Positions 24,766 to 35,082 of a DNA stretch of 64,000 nt are shown one piece after another. Location of the stretch: assembly GCA_008921705.1 (NCBI GenBank), contig VFFE01007109.1, positions 758,489-822,488 on the forward strand, read 5' to 3'. Every line of letters begins with the position of its first letter. The stretch's first letter is position 1. A program made the position numbers and the translations under genes. This DNA is from Burhinus oedicnemus (Eukaryota; Chordata; Aves; Charadriiformes; Burhinidae). The notes beneath the pieces are model-generated. The model was given only the letters and a program-made list of their open reading frames with translations. It did no database searches and had not been told where the DNA came from.

Positions 24766-25812
24766 TTAAAGGAGTCCCTTGTTCAGTTCCATTCTATTCC
24801 TTTCCAGCTTAATCTCTTGCAGAAATAACTCCATTTCCTTTTCCTTGCTTCTTCCCTTGACTATTTTTAAAAGATTTTGCCCAGATGTATTATCTTTTAC
24901 CTGACGTGTAAACTTAAATTCAGCAAATGAAGTAAACTTAAGCTTTTCCTTTAGAGAAGTAAGGTGGTTTTGTGACCATTTAACAAGTTTCACTATAAAG
25001 TCATCGTAAATTTGCTTTTGGCCATAAGGCCAAAAATCCCTGCTGAGAATCTCTTGGATCCCAGCCTTGAATTCAGTGGAGGGTCAGCGAATCAGAGATG
25101 TTTCCAAAAAAAATATTGTGGGCTCCACGAATAGACACTTTGCAAAGATACCACATTTCTTTGGCAAATGCCCTGTCCTTGCTGCTATTCGAGACAAATC
25201 TCGCAACTCTGACACCAAGATTATATGGGAGTTGTCAGCTTATACTGCAAAGGACCTTAGTTGTCTTCTCTGCCTGTAAACTGCACATCTCAACAGCCCA
25301 CGCTCATCAGAGATGCTACCACCAGCTGGTATTAGATCTTTATGTATTTGCAGTACTAAACCCCACAATTCCCCACTCCATTTCTCATTATATTGTTTCA
25401 TCCCTCTAGAGGGCTTTATTTCATGAGTTGTAGAGTAAATTAACCCCAGCACAGCACTGGACTTGCTGTGGCTGGATTCATCTGGTCCCTTATTTACAAC
25501 TGTCTTGGGTACCTCTACATTCTCCTGGCATCTACGATGTGGACTTTAATTTAGGCCACTGACTCGGGGAAGAGACCTTTCCCATAACACAGCTTATCCG
25601 TCACCACCTGTTTTTAGAGAAAGAAGACCTGATGCATGGTCATTTGAACAGTTGTAAACTGGAAATGTTTTCTATACTTGTTTCTGGTCATGAAATATTA
25701 TTCTGCCACCAAGCAGAAACTGAAGGCTGGCCAAGTAAATTTCCTCCAAAGCACAGCAAATGGGCCGCTTCCTCAGAATATGGCTGATGCTCACGTGAGG
25801 TTTGCTGTTCTC
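24766..25812 (-). pseudogene. Possible decayed coding sequence, unidentified
   Basis: One minus-strand frame runs 349 codons from 25812 to a TAA at 24768-24766, with only five internal stops: TAG at 25674-25672 and TAA at 25596-25594, 25548-25546 and 25242-25240, then TGA at 25086-25084. The open segments include 101 and 105 codons. All are in the same frame, so no frameshift is needed to join them. In AT-rich DNA about twenty stops would be expected. The last segment is rich in Lys, Glu and Phe, with a charged C-terminal stretch that looks helical (around KGRSKEKEMELFLQEIKLER), and its codons favour purine in position one. I do not recognise the protein. No introns are evident, so a retrocopy is possible, but no poly(A) tail follows. 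Chance openness cannot be excluded. Confidence 0.35.
25016..25035. repeat. Perfect 8-bp inverted repeat
   Basis: TTTTGGCC and GGCCAAAA are separated by the four bases ATAA, giving a short perfect hairpin. It lies inside the decayed minus-strand frame and has no other known context. Confidence 0.8.
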
Positions 25813-26085
25813 TTAAGAAATAGTGGCAAAATATTAATCAGGCTGTCAGATAGAAAGAGCTGTAAGATATACAGGGATATATTTGCATTACAAAATCACC
25901 ACACAAAAATATAGATTTCCTTGTCAAAACTTTTCAAAGCCAAGATAAGAAGTTAGTACAGACAACGCAATTAATAAAACAAAATGACAAAAGCAGTAGT
26001 TGGCATATTAGTTGCTATTGGGGTGGTAGTGATCAGATCCTATGAAATAAAAAAGAATTTTAGAGGTAAGCTAAAACATTTATTA

Positions 26086-26212
26086 CAGGTGCTTAATCAT
26101 GAAATCCGCTTAATCGGGACATTTCCCAGGGAACCAAATTAAGCCTAATGATACTTAATGGCAAGGACTGCTGCTTAATTGGGGTGGTAATTCCAGTTAA
26201 TTGGGATTCCTG
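26086..26212. mobile_element. Possible DNA-transposon (MITE-like) remnant
   Basis: The motif TTAATYGGG occurs at 26110-26118, 26175-26183 and 26197-26205 with related TTAAT blocks between. CCAAATTAAGC (26135-26145) faces GCTTAATTGGGG (26173-26184) as an inverted pair. Such TTAAYYGGG-rich ends are reminiscent of Tc1/mariner/pogo-superfamily nonautonomous elements. No complete terminal repeats or TA target duplication could be fixed, and no transposase is seen. Confidence 0.3.
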
Positions 26213-26949
26213 CAGGTGAGTAAATGGTACTCAAATAGAGATACTGTATCTGGCCTTCATGATGTTCTGATATTGGTGGTGCTTTGTCACCCCTAAAACA
26301 GCCTCTCCTGCTACTGGATCAGCAAAGCAAAATTACTTCTGTGCTCCCATTTTGATCCTTTCAAACATTGCTTAAAGTTACAATCACTCTCACTCGGTTG
26401 GCAGTACAAGATGTCTTCTTTGAAGTCTAGCAAATCTGGATTTATGGATTTATATGCATTTCACCAGGATTTTAGAAAGATCCCACTCAACTTCTTGCCT
26501 GACCAAGGAGAAGCTTTCTAATAAGCCTTTGGACTTCATGGAGATGCCACAAAGATGTTTGAAAACTGTTGGTAGCAATTTCAACTGTAAAACAGCATGC
26601 CCTAGTTAGAAAGGTTTCTGCACTGGCTTGTGAGAAGAAATATTTTACTACTGAAAAACCCCTACCACAAACTCGTTTTTCAGTACTAAGAAAGGGAAAG
26701 ACCTACACTCTCATGGCACACTTACTATTGCTCGAGGTTTTATTTCAGTCCATCACACACAGAGACGCACACTAAAATACTTGGATTTTTTTTTTAACCA
26801 TTATTAAATTATGCTTAAATATTATTCAGGCTTTTACATAGCACCAGAGACCCTGAAAATAAAAACTGCTGATGGCAATCAGCTTATTAGAAAGACACGT
26901 TTTCCTCACTGCTTCTTGAGGTCCTTGCTGTTCTCAGGAGGACATGGTA
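26213..26949. other. Unique AT-rich sequence, nothing recognised
   Basis: Short frames only; no repeat or RNA gene seen. Confidence 0.55.
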
Positions 26950-27148
26950 CACAGCACTCGGCGTGCTGCACCATCCATTGCTTAGTTGGAAGACAGGCAA
27001 GTTGCCAGTTCTTGGGAGAGAGAGCTGGAGCTGTAGCGCCTGCAGCTACCTGGGGAGAGCCACTGCTCTCTGTGGGTTTCTAAAAGCACAACAGAGTGGC
27101 CTGACTCTGGAGCTACTGCCTCTCACACATCCAAGATACGTCCCTCAG

Positions 27149-27368
27149 CTGCGGGGCTGTCGTGGGAATTTTTAGGAGCGAGGGAATCTTGGTTGCTGCA
27201 GCCCCTGCAAAACTCAGGCTGGCACTGAGCCCTTATCCCCAGCGCGCAGGCTGGGCTGGCTGCTCACCCCTGCGTGGCCCAGGGCTGCTGGTTGGGAAGA
27301 GAAGGGCCCACCAGTCAGCTGAGAGAGGCGGCTGCAAGATTCAGGCTGCTGGACAACAGCATCCCCAG
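27149..27368 (+). other. Candidate exon in a GC-richer segment
   Basis: An acceptor-like CCCTCAG ends at 27148 and an ideal donor, CAG followed by GTGAGT, starts the putative intron at 27369. The 220 bases between are GC-rich relative to the window. A plus-strand frame is open from 27162 through the donor to 27743 (193 codons), but the peptide is proline-, alanine- and serine-rich without any recognisable domain. High GC alone reduces stops, so the frame is weak evidence. If real, this is more likely a long noncoding RNA exon than a coding one. Confidence 0.2.
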
Positions 27369-27720
27369 GTGAGTTCAGATCTCATGGAGCCAGGAGATCG
27401 CCAGGAAACAGACCTTACCTTCCAGACCAGCACATCCAGCCACCCCTTTGTGAGCTTCAGGGGGGCTGCTGCAACTCAAGCAGTGCCGACATGCAAGAAG
27501 ACAAGCTATTACCACGAGCTGGGACCCCCACAGCCCCTATTTCTCACTGAAATCAGGATGGTGCCACTGCCAGAAGCAGCTGCTCCTGACTTCTGGCTCC
27601 CGCTGAGATCAAAACCATACCTGATTTTTCCCCTTCCCTCTTCAAGCAGCGGTTCATTGTCTCAAAATATTTCACAGCAGAAATGTTCTGAACAAAAAAG
27701 GAAACATTCTGAAAATACCT

Positions 27721-27739
27721 GGGGGGGGGGGGGGGGGGG
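27721..27739 (+). repeat. Poly(G) tract, 19 bases
   Basis: An uninterrupted run of 19 G, which is rare in vertebrate genomes and able to form quadruplex structures. Its exact length is liable to sequencing or polymerase slippage error. Confidence 0.9.
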
Positions 27740-28415
27740 CTGATTTTTCTATAGCACAGTGTACCTGGCTGTAAGGAGCAGCGTGTTTCACTGCTCCAGT
27801 AGGTGAACGCCAGCAGTAGCTGTAGTTCATACAGCCAGAGACTAGTACCTCTGCACGCACTTCTCTGAGCCTCCCTCAGTGTACCTTTTTAGTCCCAAAG
27901 CAACATGCAATACGTGATTTTGATTCAGCTTTACAGTGGAGAGCTCCAGAGTGAGAAATCGAAATCAGAGAGTAAAGTATTAGCCAATAAAAGCACCGAA
28001 GTCAGACTTTAGGTGTGCTGGGTTTTGCGTTCTCAGGCATTTATAAGCTGCAGATACATTTGAAGTTTCAATAATCAGCACTCGCAAAAGGAAAATGGGA
28101 ACAGTAACTTCAAAAAGAAAACAGTTTGATCTTTGTTGTGGAGCTGTTTATAAGTGCTATAGTTAAAATGCAATTAAATTCTCAGGTGAAGTATTAAATA
28201 AGATTTCACTTCAATTTTTCTCCTTCACACCACTTTCGTTTTACTACAGATATACTAAAATAACTGACAATTAAATGATTGGACCAAAATTATCAAGAAT
28301 GTCTGTCAATCTACTGCTCATAAGTATTTCTTCATAACAGTACATGAAATCTGTATTGTAATGATTAACCTAGTAAATTGACTTACAACCAATATTGAAT
28401 TGGCAGTATTAAAAG
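27740..28415. other. Unique AT-rich sequence, nothing recognised
   Basis: No repeat, frame or RNA gene is supported between the poly(G) run and the next CR1 fragment. Confidence 0.55.
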
Positions 28416-28419
28416 CAGG

Positions 28420-28787
28420 GGGAGAAGACAGGCTGGAGAGTTGGGCAGAGAGAAACTTAATGAAATTCAACAAGGGCAAGTGTAGGGTCCTGCACCTGGG
28501 GAGGAATAACCCCATGCACCAGTACAGGTGAGGGGCTGACCTGCTGGAAAGCAGCTCTGTGGAAAGGGACCTGGGAGTCCTGGTGGACAACAGGATGACC
28601 ATGAGGCAGCAATGTGCCCTTGTGGCCAAGAAGGCCAGTGGCATCCTGGCGTGCATCAAGAGCTGTGTGGCAAGCAGGTCGTGGGAGGTTATCCTGCCCC
28701 TCTACTCTGCCCTGGTGAGGCTGCATCTGGAGTACTGTGTCCAGTTCTGGGGTCCCCAGTTCAAGAAGGACAGGGAACTGCTGCCCA
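28420..28787 (+). mobile_element. CR1 retrotransposon, internal fragment of ORF2
   Basis: This plus-strand piece covers the connector region just after the reverse transcriptase active site. In-frame words include [20 protein letters not shown] and [15 protein letters not shown], all diagnostic of CR1 ORF2. A frame is open at 28559-28810, but the first part (28430-28558) needs another frame because of a stop near 28530. Both ends are missing: there is no catalytic core upstream and no 3' UTR or tail downstream. Loss of the 3' end is unusual for a CR1 insertion, so a later deletion or recombination is likely. Confidence 0.92.
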
Positions 28788-28789
28788 TG

Positions 28790-29768
28790 TGTATTGCATC
28801 AGATGAGTAGTAGTGTAGCTACAAAATAGTCAGTGTATATACTCTGAGAACCTAAGTGGAAGCCATTTTTCATGCTGATCTTACACTTGAAGTTACAGAT
28901 TCTTCACAAAGCTTATCATAAAATATTCACAGAACTCGAATAATATCAGTATTACTAAATTATTCACAGCCAAATGTTAACGCTTTTCTTCAGAGCACCC
29001 ACATACAGAAAATCATTCGCTGTGTAAGGTGAAGATCCGTCCTACATGTGGGACTACCTTTGATGCAGCATTTGACCAACAATATCACCCTACCTTTCCT
29101 CTATACTGGAGGAAATCAAAGGTTTGCCGTCAAGTATGTCCTTGGAGGAAGAATAGGAGCAGTAGAGAAAATACCATTAAATGACTAAAACAGTAGAAAG
29201 AGAACTATTTTTCCATTTGAAATTCCAGTTGAAAATTTTTAACTCTTTTCTGCTGGTTCAAGTATGCTGCTAGCTCCAAAACAAAGAAAGGTGATCAGGA
29301 TTGTTTATTCTCAAGAAATGTTGCTCTAGCGACAAGAACTTGCACAGACTGCCAGAACCCACCAGGAATTAGCTGAGGGATTTTAATGGACTCTACAGCA
29401 ATTTTCACTGTATAAGGGGAAGAAATGGAATGAGTTGAAATAGTAAAATGTAAATTAATAATCATCATCATCATGAAAAAAGTTGAAATGTCAAGAAAAA
29501 AATTTTTGGTGAGAAGATTAATGAGGACAGCAAAAGAAAAAGGAGAAAAGAGAAAGTAAACAATGATTAGAAAAGTCAAGATTGTTAGTGTTAGAAATTA
29601 GTTATTGCAATGAAATACAAGGGCTCAAAAATGATTGAGTCAGCAGGTGATCAAAAACATAAATGAATATTAAAATAATGAAGGACAATAAGTCAAGGTG
29701 AACTAACTGAAAATCAAGCCAGAATGAGTTTAAGGAATTAGTAATGAACAAAAAGGGGCAGCTCCTCA
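28790..29768. other. Unique AT-rich sequence, nothing recognised
   Basis: Contains a short (ATC)n-like block near 29460-29475. The frames, up to 94 codons, look like chance. Confidence 0.55.
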
Positions 29769-29818
29769 GCAGGTATAAATCCACCAGAGCTACGCTGATT
29801 TAGACCAGCTAAAGAGGT
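29769..29818. repeat. Ancient sauropsid palindromic repeat, half copy
   Basis: GGTATAAATC followed by an AGCTACGCTGATTTAGACC-like segment resembles a very old, abundant turtle, crocodilian and bird repeat whose half-units read GAGCTACGCTGATTTACACC. About 50 bases are preserved. No database comparison was possible. Confidence 0.45.
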
Positions 29819-32800
29819 GTCTATGTGCAGTCAGTGAATACAGAAAAAAAACAGCCTTTCACTCCTGGATCTTAATTGGAAGAAAGAAAAGGCAGTGGTC
29901 ACCAAGATGAATTTCTGCCAGGACTATAGCATGCTAAAACTTTTCAGACAAATAATTTATTCACCCAGAAATGCAGTCAGAGATCTGATGTAACTATCTG
30001 CAAACTTGGACCTATTCACCAGGCAGCACTGGTCAAAAAAATTAAATCCAGAACACACACAACTCTGAAACATTTTGTTTCAATGTTTTTGAAAGCATTA
30101 TTAGAGTTTTTCATACAAAGTATTTTGAACTGACAAATACTAATAACTGAAAAGATGTTAAAAATCCATTTCAGGTTGGAAAAATGTTTCACTTGACCTA
30201 AAATAATTTGGGGTGGTTCATTTTTGTTCAGAAAATTGAAAATCCATTCTTTTCACAGCTCTGTAGCTCAGACCATTTACGGAGATCCTGATTTTCACTC
30301 TAATCTCAGAAGCATCTAAAATAGAATCAAAAACTATATATTTCCAGTGTGTACAAATGAATACCCTTTAAACAATGCAATATTCATAAACAGAAAACCC
30401 TACTCCAAATTCAACTGAGAACAAAAAGATCTATATTTATGTTTAGGAACATAAGTTCTTAAATGAATGAAAGATTCTATGACATGAATCACGAATACAC
30501 TGAAGACAAGATACCTCTGCATGTGTAGATGGAGATACTTAGCAATGAAGGTAAAATAATTCCTGAAGAATATTTTGCAAAACATTAAGCACAAAACTGA
30601 CACAATAAATGTTATTGTTATAAATGGCCCCTTTTTGAATGTATTACTCACACCATAGCATATAATAATTCAGCTAAGGAATATCTTCTCTAATTGGCAA
30701 CACTAGCAGAGTATCACACTTAATTTCATTTAAAAGCTTCACACAGGAAAGTAAGGGAGTTAAAGCTGGCCATGACTTTCTATATATGCTTACCTAAAGA
30801 CTTTGATCAGACTCTCCAAAAGACAGGAATAAAGGAATTAAGCGATACAGGGCAAGCCCTAAAAACAGATCCTAAACTGTTTTTCCCTTATAGTCCCAAG
30901 CATAAGGCTAAGGAAAAGACACATCTGGCCACAGAAAGGAGCTTTAGACAGTACAGAAATGGTGTGAGAAATAAAATATGGACACTAGCTATCCTGGCAG
31001 GAAGAGGGCTAAGTACCTTAAGGACATCTGTGCTCAGCAGAAAATGTGAGACAAGTATATCTTCTGTGTTATACAGACACTTGGGAAACCACAGCATTTC
31101 TTTGCCTCTCAAGCCTCCTGGTATATCCATCATGAGCAACACCACTGAAACCAATAGCTGTAGATCCGTATGAAACCTGGTGTGGCTCAACAGAGAATTT
31201 GCCTCCGGTCCCTGACAGCAAGAATCGAGCTGAGCTCTTCTCTCACTCACATTAACGAAGTTCTCAGCTACCACCTGATATATTCATACTTAATTTTGCC
31301 ATCTCTTTGGTAAGTGTGCCAGGTTGTTTTAACAGATAATGCAACATCTAGAGATCAAACTTTGCCTTGACTCTGTCACAACCCAAAGGATAAAGCATCC
31401 CAACAGAGAAGCTCAAGAGGGGAATCAGCAAACCTAGACTGTCTTCTCACCACTGACTTTACTGTGTGTTCTTGTACTTGCAGCACTGATATATCATGTT
31501 TTGTTTCACAAAAGAACATTCATTAAATGCTTATAAAGAATTCTGGGTTTCTCAGAGGGAAACAGTTACCAACGTTCAATATTATTAGAAATAGCATGTG
31601 GAATAAGCTAAAGCAATCTATCTCAATTTAAATCAATATAAACATTTTTGTATCACCTCCCCAGCATAATCTTTCTGCTAAGTGCTGGTAAATGGCTGCT
31701 TTCTAAGACTGGTTTAAAAAATTGTTTGCACAATCAAAACTGCATCATGTGCATTTTAAACAAGAGCAGAGCCAGAAGCTAAGTCTAATTCCACCCTCCC
31801 CTGCCTCACCCAGTGAAGTCCACAGTAATGTACATTTTCAATTACTCTCCATTCAAAATTCAACAAACTGTCATATTAGCAACAATCGTGGCTCGTTGGC
31901 AAAACCTAACACTATTATTACACAGAAACTGTGAGGACAAAAATAGTGTCATTTCTCATTGAAAGAAATGTTCTTGCAGAGCTCGATCCAGCAGCAATGG
32001 ATGGCACAATTTTGGCTATATGGTTTCTAAGCAGAGCAGGGTCATTTAAATATCATTTTCAAGCAATCACTAGCTCTGCCTCAGAAAATATAGTAGCATC
32101 AAATATCTAATTATTATCCTGAAACATTCTACATACTGTATCTCAGAACAACATGAAAACGAACTTCCATTTGCCTCTTTAAACACTGAATAGTTTAATG
32201 TTATAAATCAGACTGAACTAGAATTAATAACTATCAGGTGCAGAATATTATTATACTAATTCATAAAGCACAACTCACATTTTCTAGTATGATGAATTAT
32301 CTTGCTAATGAGGGCTGAAATATAATAGAGCAGCTAATAGACAGACTCTTAACTCACGTAATGTAAGTTACTTCATACTCAGTTACTTAGTTAATCAGGA
32401 AAAGTATTACTGTATTGCATTTTAAGTTCCTTGGGGAGATACCATCTCTTTTAATGGAAAGCAAGGTTACTTGGGAATAACAGGTCATCTTCATCAACTG
32501 AGTATGTCACCTAAATTATCTCACAATTTCTACAGGTTTGGGAACATACCGAGCAATTACTAAGAGCCAGCTGATGGGTGGTAACTTGCAGCCTCACTGC
32601 CTACACAGTCACTGCATCTAACTCCACAGTAAATAGAACATAATTTGAGATGATTTATTGCCTAAAGAGGAGAGGAATAACTTGTCTCAGATATACTCTA
32701 TCCATATGGGCAGTAACTGCAGAAGGGCTGATGCCCCATTTCTTGTTCACGTGGCCATACTGTGGGTCCCCCCATTGTATTTAAAATGGGAACAATATGG

Positions 32801-33371
32801 GGAAAAGATTGGACAGAATCCCATAAAGGTGCATTCTCTCTCTTACGCTTCAGGAAAGGTAAAACCACTATCCCGGGAATAGGAAAAAATACCACATGAG
32901 TTAGTATAGTATCACATATGATCAAAACAAGAAGTTCTACTTCAGAAGTGTGTGAAATGTTTGCAACAGAACATGATGAAACTATTCAACATATGATTGA
33001 CTTCATGTGATGTTATAGATTTGCACATGGAAGGACTATTAGAGTTAATGAAACTCAACCGAATAATAGCCTGGGTGCACTTTTGTACACGTCACAGCAC
33101 AGCTCAGTTCCTAAATCTGAGAGGCTTGATTATATTTTTCAATTTTCTTGAACCCTAAGCTCAAAGCTCTACTGCTGTCCAGTGAAAGACACTTAGGGAA
33201 ACGTTTGCAACAACCCTAACAAATGAAAACCACAGCGCTCTGCACAGCTCTTTTCTGCTAATGCAGTCCCGGTCACATCTGGTGCTCCTTTTATCCTAAA
33301 ACAAAGATAAATTCATATGCGAGAACAAAGAGATATGCATGTCGTTTGGTGTTATTTTACAAAAGAGGGGG
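29819..33371. other. Unique AT-rich sequence, nothing recognised
   Basis: At 30.77-31.27 kb both strands hold frames of about 130 codons that overlap almost fully. At least one must be spurious and neither shows a domain. Otherwise nothing is seen. Confidence 0.5.
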
Positions 33372-33384
33372 AAAAAAAAAAAAA
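33372..33384. repeat. Poly(A) tract, 13 bases
   Basis: Homopolymer run preceded by GGGGG. A perfect octamer ATTTGCAT follows at 33436-33443 but is probably incidental in AT-rich DNA. Confidence 0.9.
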
Positions 33385-33900
33385 CTTTCTGGTTTTCCCA
33401 TGTCAGCAATCAGAGCTTTAAATCCATGAAAGGAGATTTGCATTCATTATTTAACCACAAGGCAAGACAACATTTTTAGAAAGCATCCAAGATTGACTAA
33501 ACTTCCCCTTGGGTCTCCTTTCAGACATATCTTCTGCAACCCCTCGCACTACAAATATTCCACTAGAAAAATGCATCTGCCAGGTTTTAAGATCTCTGCA
33601 ATGCACCTTATTAGCATATTATTTTCCTAGCCCACCCCCAATCAATAATACTTACCTTTCTGTTACAGCATTTGATAGTTCTTAATCCATCCTACAGTAT
33701 CTCACTCAGCCTGCAGCTCTGGATGTGTCCTGATTTTAGAGCTTGTCATCCCCGAACATACCTCAGATAATTGTTTGATTCTCTTCCTAAATCCACCAGC
33801 AGTTTTGGAAACTTGCATTACAAATAAAATTATGAATTTCTTTAGCTTCAAAACTGCTGTTATTAATTATTACCATGGAAAATGTTATTTAGTGACTTAG
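33385..33900. other. Unique sequence, nothing recognised
   Basis: No frame of note and no repeat seen. Confidence 0.5.
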
Positions 33901-33974
33901 GGCCTGATCCTGTTCCCACTGAACTCGATTGTGGGACTCCTGTTGCCTTCAGAGGAAGTAGGATCAGGTTTTAA
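33901..33974. repeat. Ancient sauropsid palindromic repeat, near-complete hairpin
   Basis: The left arm GGCCTGATCCTGTTCCCACT (from 33901) is mirrored by GGAAGTAGGATCAGGTTT on the right (to about 33971), with two-thirds to three-quarters of arm positions complementary. The whole is 74 bases and palindromic, like a MITE or a palindromic SINE-derived unit. GGCCTGATCCTGCTCCCATT-type arms around CCATTGACTTCAATGG are, from general knowledge, widespread in sauropsid genomes and long inactive. Confidence 0.6.
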
Positions 33975-34540
33975 CTTCCAAAGGCTTAAATACATCATTA
34001 GTAGAGTTTGAATGAATTTTACAATATGATTTTGCTTAACTCAAACATCCTATAAGAGATCAGCACATTCAAATGCTGAACTCTGACACTGAAAAACAGA
34101 ACATTGGGAGAAAGCTGAAGGTTATTTTACTTTTGCATTTTGTGGTGTGTGTCAGTGATTGCAACTGCTGTAGCGAGTGCTAGAAATAAAACTGCTGCAG
34201 GTAACCCCTGGTGCACGGTCAGGTGCTGGGCAGAATTTCTCATAAACACAGCAGGACAACCCGAGTAATCTAAGAATGCAGAAGCAAATGGGGTGGTGGG
34301 GTAAATATTTTTGGCATTATATGGGTCAGGAGCAAGACTCTAAATCCAATCTTAAACTTCTGCTTATTCCGCAGAAAACACCATAAGCAAACCACTACAA
34401 TAAAAACGGCATTATTCCCCCACCAAATAAAGAGGAAAAAGCCTCATGTACAGACATTCAGGTCATATTATAATTGACCTTTGCAGCATGAAGATTTAAG
34501 TCTCATTCTGGGAAATCATTACTCACAGGCTTGATCAACT

Positions 34541-34626
34541 GTGTGCCCCTCTGTGCCCCACTGACTTCAACTGGACTGGTTTCACATGTGAAGTTAGGTA
34601 TATGTATAATCATGTTTAGGATTCTC
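34541..34626. repeat. Ancient sauropsid repeat, second copy
   Basis: CCCACTGACTTCAACTGGAC is followed by a CACATGTGAAGTTAGGTATA-like segment, the order found in the old sauropsid repeat (a TTGACTTCAATGGGAC core, then a CACATG-AAGTTA-GCAT stretch). It is clearly diverged; no target-site duplication could be found. Confidence 0.5.
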
Positions 34627-35055
34627 ACTTCAGCTGTATGCTCCCTGGGCCAGGCTATGTCTACATCATTATCCATTACTGAGCAGAGTCCATAGTAGCA
34701 AGCAATGCTGTGATAATTGTGTACCAAATTATACAGCTCACAATAAGCAAAATAGAGCACTTAGATTCTGTTCACATATTATTATTTTTGTGATTATTTT
34801 TAAACTATAAGCACTTCCCACACCAAGTGATGCAACTGCTTAAATTCATCTCTGGGCGAAACATGTGTGACTCTATTTACTTTACAGATCTATTTCATAT
34901 GGTTTGAATTACGTCTGGTGGCTGCACATTTAGACTCCAATTTGGCAATCAGAGCCACATGTGTTGACATGTAAATTTACACAGACTTAAGCCAGAATCT
35001 GCTTTTTTGACAAAACCTAACATCTGATCCCCTTTCTCAGAAACATCAATACAAG

Positions 35056-35082
35056 TAAAACCCTGTTGACTTCAGTGGCAAC
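35056..35082. repeat. Ancient sauropsid repeat, core only
   Basis: CCCTGTTGACTTCAGTGGCA keeps the TTGACTTCARTGG core of the palindromic repeat, within 1.2 kb of two longer copies. The short length keeps confidence low. Confidence 0.35.

Noticed and set aside
28318..28726. Minus-strand frames across the CR1 piece at 28.4-28.8 kb
   Set aside because: Antisense shadows of plus-strand CR1 ORF2.
30772..31274. Overlapping frames of 133 (+) and 128 (-) codons
   Set aside because: They overlap almost completely on opposite strands and neither has a domain or codon pattern that stands out.
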